NCBI GenBank assembly: GCA_049347715.1
Contig: CP186339.1
Coordinates: 2,666,001-2,730,000, forward strand
Source: Thalassotalea_B piscium_A
Lineage (GTDB): Bacteria > Pseudomonadota > Gammaproteobacteria > Enterobacterales > Alteromonadaceae
Direction: 5' to 3'
DNA: 64,000 nt
Made by a program: the position numbers and the translations under genes. Shown here one piece after another: positions 47,063-55,435 of this stretch. Numbering within the stretch: position 1 is the first letter of the stretch; every line of letters begins with the position of its first letter. Under the pieces are notes generated by a model. The model was not told where the DNA came from and did not search any database. It saw nothing but the letters and a program-made list of their open reading frames with translations.

Positions 47063-47449
47063 TTACTGAAATAACCAAGTATTTAATAATCTACCTGGCA
47101 TCATCGCAAAAGTACCTGCCACCAGTATACCGCCACAATATAAAATAATCATACTTCGCTTATGACCACTCACGTTGCCTTTTTTAATATAAAAATAAGC
47201 AGCAGGCACCGCATACAAAGTCAACAAACTAAGTAAATGGATATAACCAAAATGATTAAAAAATAATGTGCCTAATTGAGCCGGCATTAATAGCGATATC
47301 ACAGCAGTTATTAACATAAGCACCATGTACACTTTACCTAACCTTTTATGTGTAAGAGTTCCTTTCCTTACTAATAGTAGATAAGTTCCAATAATAAATG
47401 CAGGAACAACAGTTATTAGATGTAAGTATGCCAAGTGAAGATAATCCAT
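47063..47449 (-). CDS. DUF2306-like membrane protein
   Basis: A 128-residue inner-membrane protein with four hydrophobic helices. It has the pattern HLITVVPAFIIGTYLLLVRKGT, then HKRLGKVYMVLM, and a conserved SGHKRSM loop, as in DUF2306 proteins. Function is unknown. It is a single gene, convergent with the SulP-Usp operon. Confidence 0.72.
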   Translation of the reverse strand: MDYLHLAYLHLITVVPAFIIGTYLLLVRKGTLTHKRLGKVYMVLMLITAVISLLMPAQLGTLFFNHFGYIHLLSLLTLYAVPAAYFYIKKGNVSGHKRSMIILYCGGILVAGTFAMMPGRLLNTWLFQ

Positions 47450-47836
47450 TTACGTTATAACCTACTAAGTTTAAAAATTTAATAGTACATCTTCACATAA
47501 ATTACTTTGTCATTACAACACCCTAGCTTGGAATAACAAAGTCATCGGCCAAGCAATACCAACGCACACTTTTTAAGCTAAAAACTAACACACTCATTAA
47601 TCCTTTTTATAAAACCTTGATGTAGGATAAAGAATTAACTCAAAAAATAGCCTATTCTTTATTCAGTATCTCAGAGGTGGTTGTTCATAAATACCGATAA
47701 CAACCAATGGAAGTTAGTTTTGGCTTTTCCCCTATCAATGTTATTAGCATTAAATTGATATCTGAATATCTCTAATCTAATTTCCATCAACAGACCTTGT
47801 TACCTATTACAGGCTTTAACTAGAAGGAATGCGCAA
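47450..47836. other. Divergent region upstream of the eight-gene cluster
   Basis: A 387-base gap that should hold the promoter of the cluster at 47.8-54.9 kb. A weak GCTTGG/CCAAGC inverted repeat (47526-47554) has no T-run. No recognised operator such as a Fur or Zur box was seen. Confidence 0.55.
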
Positions 47837-48067
47837 ATGGATAAATTACGTCGTCAGTTTCTGTTCAATTTACCTGAGAAATTTAAACATGCACAAGACT
47901 CATCTGAAACATTCGATGCTGACTCTTTTGAAGCATGGCAACCATTATTAGCCTCTGCAAAACCTTTCCTCGATGACGAAGTAAAACGCCTTGGTTTATC
48001 GACAGAAGGTAAATCAGAGATAGATCTACTAAAAGAAATTTTTTCCTATCAAGACAAACCTATCTAA
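47837..48067 (+). CDS. Small soluble protein, first gene of the eight-gene cluster
   Basis: A 76-residue hydrophilic protein starting MDKLRRQFLFNLPEKF, with no signal peptide or membrane segment. AAGGA lies about 10 bases upstream of the ATG. It ends 12 bases before the start of a polytopic membrane protein, so they are co-transcribed. No family recognised. Its place suggests a small partner or regulator of the membrane protein. Confidence 0.75.
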   Translation: MDKLRRQFLFNLPEKFKHAQDSSETFDADSFEAWQPLLASAKPFLDDEVKRLGLSTEGKSEIDLLKEIFSYQDKPI

Positions 48068-48079
48068 TTGGAGTCAATC

Positions 48080-49501
48080 ATGGCTGAAATTGAACAAAAA
48101 GAAATCTATGGCACAGGTTACCTTGATAAGAGAAGGTTAATCCCCCGCTTTAAAGGGCCTTTGCCGGCAATTGTTAATCTTATATTTATTGCAAGTATCT
48201 TCTATTTATCTTGGTGGATATTTCAAGACCCTCGCGGTTTAATGCGCATGTATACCCCTTATGTCGGCTATATGTATACCCGTTGGCTATTAGTTACTAT
48301 CATTTGGGTAGCTTATATCTTTTCTTTTTGGCCTTTTCGACAAGCATGGCTAGAAAAAACCCATCCCGTAATTAAAGGCGTGATTTTAACCACTTTTACT
48401 TGGTTGATATTAATGCTGCTAATAAAAGGCTTTTTCCATGGCATTTTAGGCAATTTATCCATCGCATATTTTAGTCCAACACAATTAGAAAAAATCGGTA
48501 TTACTAGCTTTTATGCTTTGGAATATTCATCTCTCGCTATTTTAATGTTTGCGGCTATCGCATCTTGGTTAGGTCCTGCTTGGGTAGCTGCGGCAGAAGA
48601 AGCTCCTTGGCAAGATTTACCTCAACCGATTAAAGGTATCACCATTTGGATCACAACCTTTTTCCTTAGTGTTATTATTTATTTTGTAACTATGCATCCT
48701 CATATGGGGATCTTATATTATCCTTGGCAAGAATTTGCTTCCATCTCTCCACCATGGTGGGAAAGCTTCGCCAATACCGTTTCAGGAAATTTTTCTATCG
48801 GATGGATCATGTGCTGTACTGTAGTTGTATGGGTATATGAAACTATCTGGGAACGTTACCCTTTCAGCTTAATTCGTAATAATGTGTTACGTCGCTTCAG
48901 TGCTTTTTTTGGCATTATTGCTATTTCCTTATCACTAGCCGCCTTATTATATTTTGGCCAAGAATTAGTTTGGGGAGAAGCCATTAGGGGGACTCGTCGT
49001 GAGTTTTCACCTGATTGGCGTTGGTTACATGTCGGTGAGTTAGCTATTTTCTGGTTACTCCCAGTACTTTGGTTAAAATTTTATCACGGTAACTGGCCGA
49101 ATCGTTTCAGCACACCAGTAAACGTGATCATTAGAACCTTTATTACTGTTATTGCAGCCGCAGCGTTTTATTGGCTCTATTACAAAACAGCTCACTTATT
49201 TTTAGGTGTTCAAAAAGGATTTTCTCATCCACAACAGTTCCCAATGATCCCTATTATTTGGTTCATTTGTATCATGTTGATTAACTATTGGTTTATGGAT
49301 AATTGGCCGGGATGGAAAATGAAAGCCCCTGGTACTGATACAACAGAAGAAGCTATAGAAAAAGCGCGTAGTGATGTTCATTGGACCCCTTCACTTCGAA
49401 TGGGATTACTCGTAGGCGCAATTTTTGGTATAGCACTTTATTTCGCATTAATTTATGCATTACCGACTATCGGCAAATGGCTAACCATTTATCCAAGTTA
49501 A
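48080..49501 (+). CDS. Polytopic inner-membrane protein, unknown family
   Basis: A 473-residue protein with about ten to twelve hydrophobic helices, rich in Trp. ATG 48080 is chosen because GGAG lies 6 bases upstream; the longer frame would start at TTG 48068. The N terminus is short and charged (MAEIEQKEIYGTGYLDKRR). Loops carry patterns such as FWPFRQAWLEKTHPVIKG, WVAAAEEAPWQDLP and MHPHMGILYYPWQEF; the His-containing HPHMG and several Trp/Tyr-rich loops are notable. It is not recognisable as an ABC permease, MFS protein or known carrier. Together with the Tat-exported, periplasmic and TonB genes it could be the inner-membrane component of an uptake or modification system. Confidence 0.85.
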   Translation: MAEIEQKEIYGTGYLDKRRLIPRFKGPLPAIVNLIFIASIFYLSWWIFQDPRGLMRMYTPYVGYMYTRWLLVTIIWVAYIFSFWPFRQAWLEKTHPVIKGVILTTFTWLILMLLIKGFFHGILGNLSIAYFSPTQLEKIGITSFYALEYSSLAILMFAAIASWLGPAWVAAAEEAPWQDLPQPIKGITIWITTFFLSVIIYFVTMHPHMGILYYPWQEFASISPPWWESFANTVSGNFSIGWIMCCTVVVWVYETIWERYPFSLIRNNVLRRFSAFFGIIAISLSLAALLYFGQELVWGEAIRGTRREFSPDWRWLHVGELAIFWLLPVLWLKFYHGNWPNRFSTPVNVIIRTFITVIAAAAFYWLYYKTAHLFLGVQKGFSHPQQFPMIPIIWFICIMLINYWFMDNWPGWKMKAPGTDTTEEAIEKARSDVHWTPSLRMGLLVGAIFGIALYFALIYALPTIGKWLTIYPS

Positions 49502-49525
49502 AACAAAATTGTTCAGGAGAAATTT

Positions 49526-50698
49526 ATGACAAAAGCAAAGGTAAAAGACACTTCTCGACGTGATTTTGTTCGAGGAACTGCAACGGGTATTGGTGTAGGT
49601 GCATTAGCCGCTGCAGGCGTATTCTCATATTCACCCTGGCGGAAAAAACTATTTCCTGATGTGGTACGTAACCAAGTAGACATAGGTGTATGTAAGAGTG
49701 TAAAAGTTACCAACATTTCAGAAACAAGTTGGTTCTCAAATAGTGATCTTATTGGCGATATCAAAAAAGCCGGTGGTTTATTAGTTAACCAATACAGTTT
49801 TAATTGGCCGCCTTTTTGTGATGGTAAAGGGCTTGCTAAAGGCTCTTATGAAAGTGGAATGAGTAAGATAAAACACTGGCTGCCTAATGATATTGATAAA
49901 GCGTGGGAATACATTGAAGCTAACTCTGTTCATCCTGACAACCCCGGTGGATTTTCTTGTTTGGTAGAAATAGAAGATCTAGATGGCACCAAGCACAAAA
50001 TATTATTCGATACTGGTTGGAGCTATAAATGGATGGATGAGTGTTTCAAACGCGAAGGTATCGACAAAATGTTGGAAAATGGCGAAATAGAAGCGTTATT
50101 TATTACCCATGAACATTTTGATCACTTTTGGGGATTACCCGTTACCTTAAAATATAATCCTAATATTCCCATTATCATTCCTGATACTTTTTATAATGAA
50201 GGTAAGCAATATATTAAAGATTGTGGCCATAAAGGCACAGTCACAGAAGTAGCGAGTGGTGTAAATAAAATTATGCCTGGGGTAGCAAGTTTAAAATTTG
50301 ATATCCCCATTATCTGCCGCGTCTTTGGTGAGCAAGATATGTTTTTTAATGTACAAGGAAAAGGACTTGTTAGCGTTACCGGTTGTTGTCATCAAGGTAT
50401 TATAAAGTTTGTTGAAACCGCTTATAAAGAAATCAAATACGAAAATGATAATTTATTTGGTCTTTATGGTGGCTTACATATTTCACCTTTTGAAGATTGG
50501 GATCCTAAATACGATGACTTAGTTATTTCCCTTGGTAAATATGATTTCGACAGAATTGGCTGTAATCATTGTACTGGCATAGTCACCGCGAAGAAATTTA
50601 TCGAAACTGGCTATCCGGTAGTGAAAGGAACGGCAAGATTTAGATCAAAAGATACCGCCTATCTTGGCAATGGCGACACTATTGAATTTAAAGCGTAA
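49526..50698 (+). CDS. Tat-exported metallo-beta-lactamase-fold protein, COG1237-like
   Basis: A 390-residue protein with a twin-arginine signal (TSRRDFVRGTATGIGVGALA), implying export folded, probably with its metal bound. The metal-binding motif is THEHFDHFWG near residue 193 (HxHxDH form). Later motifs CCHQG near 287, GLYGGLHIS and NHCTG near 348 recall the COG1237 group (MptA/dihydropterin-type proteins), where TGCSHAG, GGFHL and HCTG are usual. The mature part has an extra N-terminal region of about 110 residues with several Cys and Trp. The substrate is unknown. It lies in the eight-gene cluster, 24 bases after the membrane protein gene. GGAG precedes the ATG. Confidence 0.85.
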   Translation: MTKAKVKDTSRRDFVRGTATGIGVGALAAAGVFSYSPWRKKLFPDVVRNQVDIGVCKSVKVTNISETSWFSNSDLIGDIKKAGGLLVNQYSFNWPPFCDGKGLAKGSYESGMSKIKHWLPNDIDKAWEYIEANSVHPDNPGGFSCLVEIEDLDGTKHKILFDTGWSYKWMDECFKREGIDKMLENGEIEALFITHEHFDHFWGLPVTLKYNPNIPIIIPDTFYNEGKQYIKDCGHKGTVTEVASGVNKIMPGVASLKFDIPIICRVFGEQDMFFNVQGKGLVSVTGCCHQGIIKFVETAYKEIKYENDNLFGLYGGLHISPFEDWDPKYDDLVISLGKYDFDRIGCNHCTGIVTAKKFIETGYPVVKGTARFRSKDTAYLGNGDTIEFKA

Positions 50699-50703
50699 CT
50701 ACA

Positions 50704-50742
50704 AATCATGAAAGTAAATAAGACTACGAATCTTTCATGATT
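50704..50742 (+). promoter_or_regulatory. 11-bp inverted repeat between two cluster genes
   Basis: AATCATGAAAG (50704-50714) and CTTTCATGATT (50732-50742) form a perfect stem with a 17-base loop between the MBL-fold gene and the next gene. There is no T-run. It could protect or divide the transcript or weaken read-through. Confidence 0.5.
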
Positions 50743-50759
50743 ACATTGGAGAAAATAAT

Positions 50760-51341
50760 ATGAATAGCACTTTTCTTAATAAATGGAATTCATTTACCCT
50801 CGCCACGGCTTGTTTAATAATGACATTTTCCAGTTCAGTATGGGCTGCCCCTTTAAAAGTTGCTTTACTTGATTCACCCATTGCGATCACTAAAGCTTAT
50901 ATGCTTAAACACATATTAGAAGTAAAAACGGAACACAAGGTTGAGCTAGTTGATAATACTGTTGAAACTATGTGGCAAGGCTTAGTCACAGGCAAACTTG
51001 ATGCTTCTGTAAGTGTTGTACTCCCTAACCAAGAAGCACTATTTGAACAACATCGAAAAAATGTTCAAGATCTGGGGCCTAATTGGATAGGTAAAAATAT
51101 TACGGTACACACCATAATTCGTAAAGGATTATCAAAAGAAGATGCTCCCCTAGCCCGCTTTCTCAATAATTATTGTCTGTGTGGGGAACGCCTAAACTCA
51201 GCAAAAACCTTACTAAAAGACAATAAAATTTCCCGTAAAGATGCCATTGTTTGGATGGAAGCTCATGAACTTTGGTTACATAACATGATGGGCTTTGCCC
51301 GCCCTTATGAAGACCGTGAAGCTCGTAATGTGACCTATTAA
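50760..51341 (+). CDS. Short periplasmic protein resembling an OpuAC-type binding protein
   Basis: A 193-residue exported protein with a signal peptide (about 1-29, cut near VWAAP). The mature part starts PLKVALLDSPIAITKAYMLK and has ETMWQGLVTGKLDASVSV, like the substrate-binding lobe of glycine-betaine/quaternary-amine binding proteins, with NWIGKNITVHT after it. It is much shorter than the usual 280-300 residues, and no ABC ATPase or permease is encoded nearby. A CLCGE motif near residue 140 places two Cys close together. Its likely role is ligand capture for this cluster, but the ligand is unknown. GGAG precedes the ATG. Confidence 0.75.
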   Translation: MNSTFLNKWNSFTLATACLIMTFSSSVWAAPLKVALLDSPIAITKAYMLKHILEVKTEHKVELVDNTVETMWQGLVTGKLDASVSVVLPNQEALFEQHRKNVQDLGPNWIGKNITVHTIIRKGLSKEDAPLARFLNNYCLCGERLNSAKTLLKDNKISRKDAIVWMEAHELWLHNMMGFARPYEDREARNVTY

Positions 51342-51373
51342 GTAGACCTTATTTTCCTATAGAAGTAACGCTA

Positions 51374-53227
51374 ATGACTCAATTTAAAGAAATAAAACCA
51401 GGAAAAATTATTAACGATTCTGCGACGGCAATTCCTGAGCTATTACAATATTTTCTTAGTCGCATTCAATTTGTTCCTAACACCCGCTTCTCTATTGGTT
51501 GGCGTGGCATAAAACCAGCCGAACGTTTTGAAAATGGTTGGACATTTAAAGTGGGTGGCTTCAAAGGGGTTTTCGGTCTTTGTTTTGATCACAGTACTGA
51601 AACGAATAATTGGCTTAATGGCTCTTTTGCGATAAGTTATTTTCCACATCCAGATGAAGACCTTATCGAACGCTTTTCCTTAGCCGCCGCCTATCAAACA
51701 CAACAAGCTGATTATTTCGAAAAAATTCGGGAATTTATGGCACATCCAGAGATGAGGTCATTATTCAACATTGGTGATTTCATACTGTCAATCAATCATG
51801 ATGAAACCGATTTAATGCTAACGTTAAAAGCGCTTTCACGTCACAAAGTCATTGCTACTGATGGCATAGAATTTCCCGAAACTAACGAATCTAACTATCT
51901 AATTGCCCCTGGTGGAATCGACCAGAATCTGCCAACCTTCGTCATTGCTTATGCCTTATTTAAAGTGTTAGCTTCAACGGTAACATTTAGCTTGCAACAA
52001 GCCCCTAATTTTTTATGTCGTAACAAAAGACGTGGTAACCATTACGCCTATTCTTATAATGGTGATAGCCAAACAATACCCAGTGAAACCATTAACGATA
52101 TTGAACTTTACTTAGGTTATGGTAAAGCGAATTTTAAACAACAAATAGAAATACAATCGGTTAATCTTCCTCCTACAGTGCAAACAGAAAATTGGACACT
52201 TGGTGAGCCTCACCCCGAATTTTGTAAAAATGCACTATGGTGGATTGCGCATCAAATTGATGATTTACGTGCCTATGACAAACGTTTAATTGGTATTGAA
52301 GATCGCCCGCAATTATTGGTAATTAGTGGTTTTCTTGGTTCAGGTAAAACCAGTATGTTACAGCATTTTCTTGAGCACCAAGTTCAACGGGATCGTTTTG
52401 TTGCCGTACTGCAAAATGAATTTGGTGAAACCGGCCTCGACGGAAAGTTACTCGATGATACTTATTCAGTAACCGAACTCAACGAAGGGACCGTTTGCTG
52501 TACCCTTTCAGGGGAATTACGCCCAGCAATTAACAATATAATTAACCGTTTCCAACCTGATATGATTGTATTAGAAACCAGTGGTGCGACCAATCCTATA
52601 GGCCTTCGTGATGACTTTATGCCCTTGAGTGAAATGGTTCGTTTTGATTCTATTACCACTGTGGTTGATGCCAGTAACTATAATGCCGTTGACAACTATG
52701 AAGTAGCCGCGGATCAAATTACCGCTGCGGACCTTATAGTCTTGAATAAAACCGATATGGTTGATGCACAAACACTTGAACAAATTACTAAAGATATACG
52801 TATCCGCAACCCTTTTGCTTCAATACATCCTACCACTCAAGGTTATATTAATCCTGGATTGATTTATGATCTCGATGTGACACGCGCTGAAGCTGAAGAA
52901 AGTACTCAACAAGCAACCGAAAATAAAACGTCAGCACTCTCGACTGGCCATCACCATTCACATAATGGCATCTCAAGTATAAAAATCGATTTAGCTCAGC
53001 CAGTTGATATGGATGATTTCATTAACGTTGTCGAGTCTATGCCCCCTTCGGTCTTCCGTTTAAAAGGGATTGTCAGTCTTGGTGCAGGTCAAGCGGTGTT
53101 AGTGCAGTATGTTTGTGGGCATTATGATATTTCTAATTTTCAGAACCCTAATATCACTGATCGCTTTATCGTAATTATTGGTCATGAATTAGATCAAACA
53201 GCACAAAAATTTCAGGCGATGAGCTAA
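51374..53227 (+). CDS. Two-part COG0523 (CobW-like) GTPase with a variant metal motif
   Basis: A 617-residue protein. The first about 300 residues are of unknown family; the rest is a G3E-type P-loop GTPase like CobW/YjiA/ZigA metal chaperones. It has Walker A GFLGSGKT near residue 318, NEFGETGLDG near 347, ETSGATNP, NKTD near 458 and the C-terminal CobW domain. The usual CXCC metal site reads TVCC near 372 (ACC codon at 52490-52492), so the first Cys is Thr. A His-rich segment GHHHSH lies near residue 527. No signal peptide, so it is cytoplasmic. It probably moves or inserts a metal for the cluster, although loss of one Cys may change metal choice. Confidence 0.85.
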   Translation: MTQFKEIKPGKIINDSATAIPELLQYFLSRIQFVPNTRFSIGWRGIKPAERFENGWTFKVGGFKGVFGLCFDHSTETNNWLNGSFAISYFPHPDEDLIERFSLAAAYQTQQADYFEKIREFMAHPEMRSLFNIGDFILSINHDETDLMLTLKALSRHKVIATDGIEFPETNESNYLIAPGGIDQNLPTFVIAYALFKVLASTVTFSLQQAPNFLCRNKRRGNHYAYSYNGDSQTIPSETINDIELYLGYGKANFKQQIEIQSVNLPPTVQTENWTLGEPHPEFCKNALWWIAHQIDDLRAYDKRLIGIEDRPQLLVISGFLGSGKTSMLQHFLEHQVQRDRFVAVLQNEFGETGLDGKLLDDTYSVTELNEGTVCCTLSGELRPAINNIINRFQPDMIVLETSGATNPIGLRDDFMPLSEMVRFDSITTVVDASNYNAVDNYEVAADQITAADLIVLNKTDMVDAQTLEQITKDIRIRNPFASIHPTTQGYINPGLIYDLDVTRAEAEESTQQATENKTSALSTGHHHSHNGISSIKIDLAQPVDMDDFINVVESMPPSVFRLKGIVSLGAGQAVLVQYVCGHYDISNFQNPNITDRFIVIIGHELDQTAQKFQAMS

Positions 53228-53264
53228 CTAATAAAAACAATATCAAGAAAATGAGATAATTATT

Positions 53265-53903
53265 ATGATGGAATTATTAGAAAAAGGCGGGTTTATGATG
53301 TACCCGATTCTATTTAGCTCAATTATTGCTCTTGGCGTTATTATTGAACGTTTTTATGTGGTATTTGTAGATACACCACTTCCTGAAAAACACAAAGTAA
53401 ACCAAGTATTTGAACTGAGTAAGGCGGGTAAAATTAACGAAGCCTCTCAAATAATGAATCAGGACAATTCAGCTCTTATTAATATGCTTGCTGCCATACT
53501 AAATGAGTCAGATGAAACTCATCAAGAGAAAGCGGCAATATTGGCAGGCAATGAAATTATTTTTCATTTAAGAACACGTCTTAGTATATTATCTGCAATA
53601 GGCTCAGCAGCACCATTAATGGGTTTGTTGGGCACAGTTTTCGGCATGATCAATGTCTTTTCAGATGTCTCTGCCATGCAAGGAGGGACTGACCCAACAA
53701 TTCTCGCCAGTGGTATCTGGACAGCACTACTCACGACTGCAGCAGGAATGAGTGTAGCTATCCCCTGTGTACTTATTTATCATTATCTAGACCGTAAAAT
53801 TAAAAATATTGCACATACCATGGAATATGATGGTAATAAATTAATTGCCATTTTAAATCACCTCCCTCATCCACGACCAGATGGAGGACAGATAGTAAAA
53901 TGA
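53265..53903 (+). CDS. ExbB/TolQ/MotA-type proton channel protein
   Basis: A 212-residue inner-membrane protein with three helices (about 10-30, 112-135, 155-178). The sequence AIGSAAPLMGLLGTVFGMIN is the hallmark of the ExbB/TolQ family. It forms the motor with the ExbD protein encoded next; the ATGA-type 4-base overlap between them gives coupled translation. The presence of a private motor in the eight-gene cluster suggests energised transport across the outer membrane, though no TonB receptor is encoded beside it. Confidence 0.93.
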   Translation: MMELLEKGGFMMYPILFSSIIALGVIIERFYVVFVDTPLPEKHKVNQVFELSKAGKINEASQIMNQDNSALINMLAAILNESDETHQEKAAILAGNEIIFHLRTRLSILSAIGSAAPLMGLLGTVFGMINVFSDVSAMQGGTDPTILASGIWTALLTTAAGMSVAIPCVLIYHYLDRKIKNIAHTMEYDGNKLIAILNHLPHPRPDGGQIVK

Positions 53904-54313
53904 TCACCCTTATTGATCACGACCCAAATGACACAAGCAGTATCAATATCACTCCCTTAATCGACGTGGTATTTATTCTACTTATTTTCTTTTTATTAAC
54001 CGCTAATACATCTCGTGGGATTGTCCTAGATTTACCAGCAGCATCTACCGGTGAAACTATTGCTATTGAAAGCTGGGAGCTTGTTATCACCAAAGATGAA
54101 GAGATTTTATTTAACGGCGTTACCATCGAAAAAGATCATCTTGAAAGTGTACTCAACACAGCAAAAAAACAAGATAATGAGCAACGACTGATTATGTTAA
54201 AAGCCCATAAAGAAGCATCGGTAAACAGCTTTATTTCAGTTATGGATACAGTGCGCAAAACAGGTTTTTATAACCTTGTTATTGCAACGAGCATCAAAGC
54301 CGATGAACACTGA
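53900..54313 (+). CDS. ExbD/TolR-type protein
   Basis: A 137-residue protein with a single N-terminal helix and a periplasmic domain. INITPLIDVVFILLIFFLLT carries the essential Asp of the ExbD/TolR transmembrane helix. It overlaps exbB by 4 bases and the TonB-like gene by 11 bases. It is the motor partner that transmits the proton force to the TonB-like protein. Confidence 0.94.
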   Translation: MITLIDHDPNDTSSINITPLIDVVFILLIFFLLTANTSRGIVLDLPAASTGETIAIESWELVITKDEEILFNGVTIEKDHLESVLNTAKKQDNEQRLIMLKAHKEASVNSFISVMDTVRKTGFYNLVIATSIKADEH

Positions 54314-54911
54314 AGAAACAGGCATTAATAATGCGTTAATGATATCTTTGATTATTTCGTTTATCTTGCACTTTTCCTTATTGCAAATGAACTTAAATAG
54401 CGTCGTAAGCGAAGAAAAAATCAGTCTACCCTCACTAGAGCAAGAAATTCAAATACCCATTGAATTTATTCCTTCTAACCAACCCATAACAATTCGAGAA
54501 TACTCTGCCAGTCAAATTGAAGCAGTAACTAAATTAGTAGAGACAGCAAGTGATAACACAATCAAGCCAGCGACTAAAATCAGAAAAACGGGCACTTATT
54601 CATTAAACCGTACTAAAGCAGCATTAAATCGCTACCTTCTTGATATTAGAGAAGTCATTGAAAAAAATAAATTTAGCCTGACCCCTGAAATTTATACACA
54701 CATAGTGGGTAATGTAACCATCAGTTTTTCAATTTCCGCTGAAGGAACTTTTTCTAAAATACGAATAACAGAATCATCATCAGACCCTGATCTAGATAAG
54801 AGTGCATTAATTGCTGTAGAAAGCGCCAGCGGTAAAACGAAACGGCCTAAAATCACAGGAACGACTACCATTAAAGCCTCGGCAGTAATTAAATATCAAT
54901 ATGGCATGTAA
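54303..54911 (+). CDS. TonB-family energy transducer
   Basis: A 202-residue protein with one N-terminal helix (about 10-28, NALMISLIISFILHFSLLQ), a periplasmic linker and a TonB C-terminal domain: GNVTISFSISAEGTFSKIRI, then DKSALIAVESASG, ending VIKYQYGM. The linker lacks the usual long Pro-rich stretch. ATG 54303 lies within the end of exbD (11-base overlap), so it is translated by coupling; a start at 54276 in the same frame is less likely. It completes a dedicated ExbB-ExbD-TonB set for the cluster. Confidence 0.88.
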   Translation: MNTEETGINNALMISLIISFILHFSLLQMNLNSVVSEEKISLPSLEQEIQIPIEFIPSNQPITIREYSASQIEAVTKLVETASDNTIKPATKIRKTGTYSLNRTKAALNRYLLDIREVIEKNKFSLTPEIYTHIVGNVTISFSISAEGTFSKIRITESSSDPDLDKSALIAVESASGKTKRPKITGTTTIKASAVIKYQYGM

Positions 54912-54970
54912 ACAAACTCTTATGAGTAGCTGATGCAGGCTTTGACTTAATTTATGAACAATGCGCTATT

Positions 54971-55000
54971 TCAACCTATCAACCTATCAACCTATCAACC
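54971..55000. repeat. Tandem repeat of TCAACCTA, 3.75 copies
   Basis: Three perfect 8-bp units plus TCAACC, between the convergent TonB-like and cupredoxin genes. Slipped-strand change in copy number is possible but would not alter a reading frame. Confidence 0.85.
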
Positions 55001-55068
55001 AGCCATCGGGATAACCATAATGCTAAACTTAATAAAGTGAATGCCATTGATAACATAATGCTCAAGAC

Positions 55069-55428
55069 TTATTCCACGATTAAGGTACCTCTATACATTT
55101 GCATCTGACAATGAAATGGATATTCCCCTGCTTTCATCGGAGGAAGCACTACTGTTTTTTCCTCATTAAGCAGAAGCTCTTCACTCACCTCGGCATCAGG
55201 AAATATCACCATACTGGCACAGGCGCTATTATCTTGTCGTAGAAAAGTAATAATCGCTGGTTCTCCCACCTTTACTTTTATCCTTGCTGGTTGATAAATA
55301 CCATTGTTCACAATAACTTGGATCTTATCATCTCGAGTAGCTTCTACTTCCACAGGTTTATACACCCAGAACCACCAGATAATTAACGCGATAAGTCCCA
55401 ATCCTGCAATATTGATTAATATCATCAT
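55069..55428 (-). CDS. Membrane-anchored cupredoxin-domain protein
   Basis: A 119-residue protein with an N-terminal helix (about 1-21, MMILINIAGLGLIALIIWWF) and a cupredoxin domain. The copper-site region includes QDNSACASMVIFPD and YPFHCQMQMYRGTLIV, with Cys, His and Met ligand candidates. ATG 55428 is preferred because AGGAG lies about 6 bases before it; the longer frame to 55476 would run into copA. It overlaps the copA stop region on the same strand, so the two are coupled. It probably binds copper delivered to or removed by CopA on the periplasmic side. Confidence 0.88.
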   Translation of the reverse strand: MMILINIAGLGLIALIIWWFWVYKPVEVEATRDDKIQVIVNNGIYQPARIKVKVGEPAIITFLRQDNSACASMVIFPDAEVSEELLLNEEKTVVLPPMKAGEYPFHCQMQMYRGTLIVE

Positions 55429-55435
55429 TATTCTC

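Noticed and set aside
47526..47554. GCTTGG/CCAAGC inverted repeat upstream of the eight-gene cluster as an operator
   Set aside because: Six-base arms with a 17-base gap are easily met by chance, and no known operator pattern matches.
54276..54302. Longer start for the TonB-like protein
   Set aside because: The added residues come from another frame of exbD and precede a good N-terminus at ATG 54303 with a normal membrane anchor.
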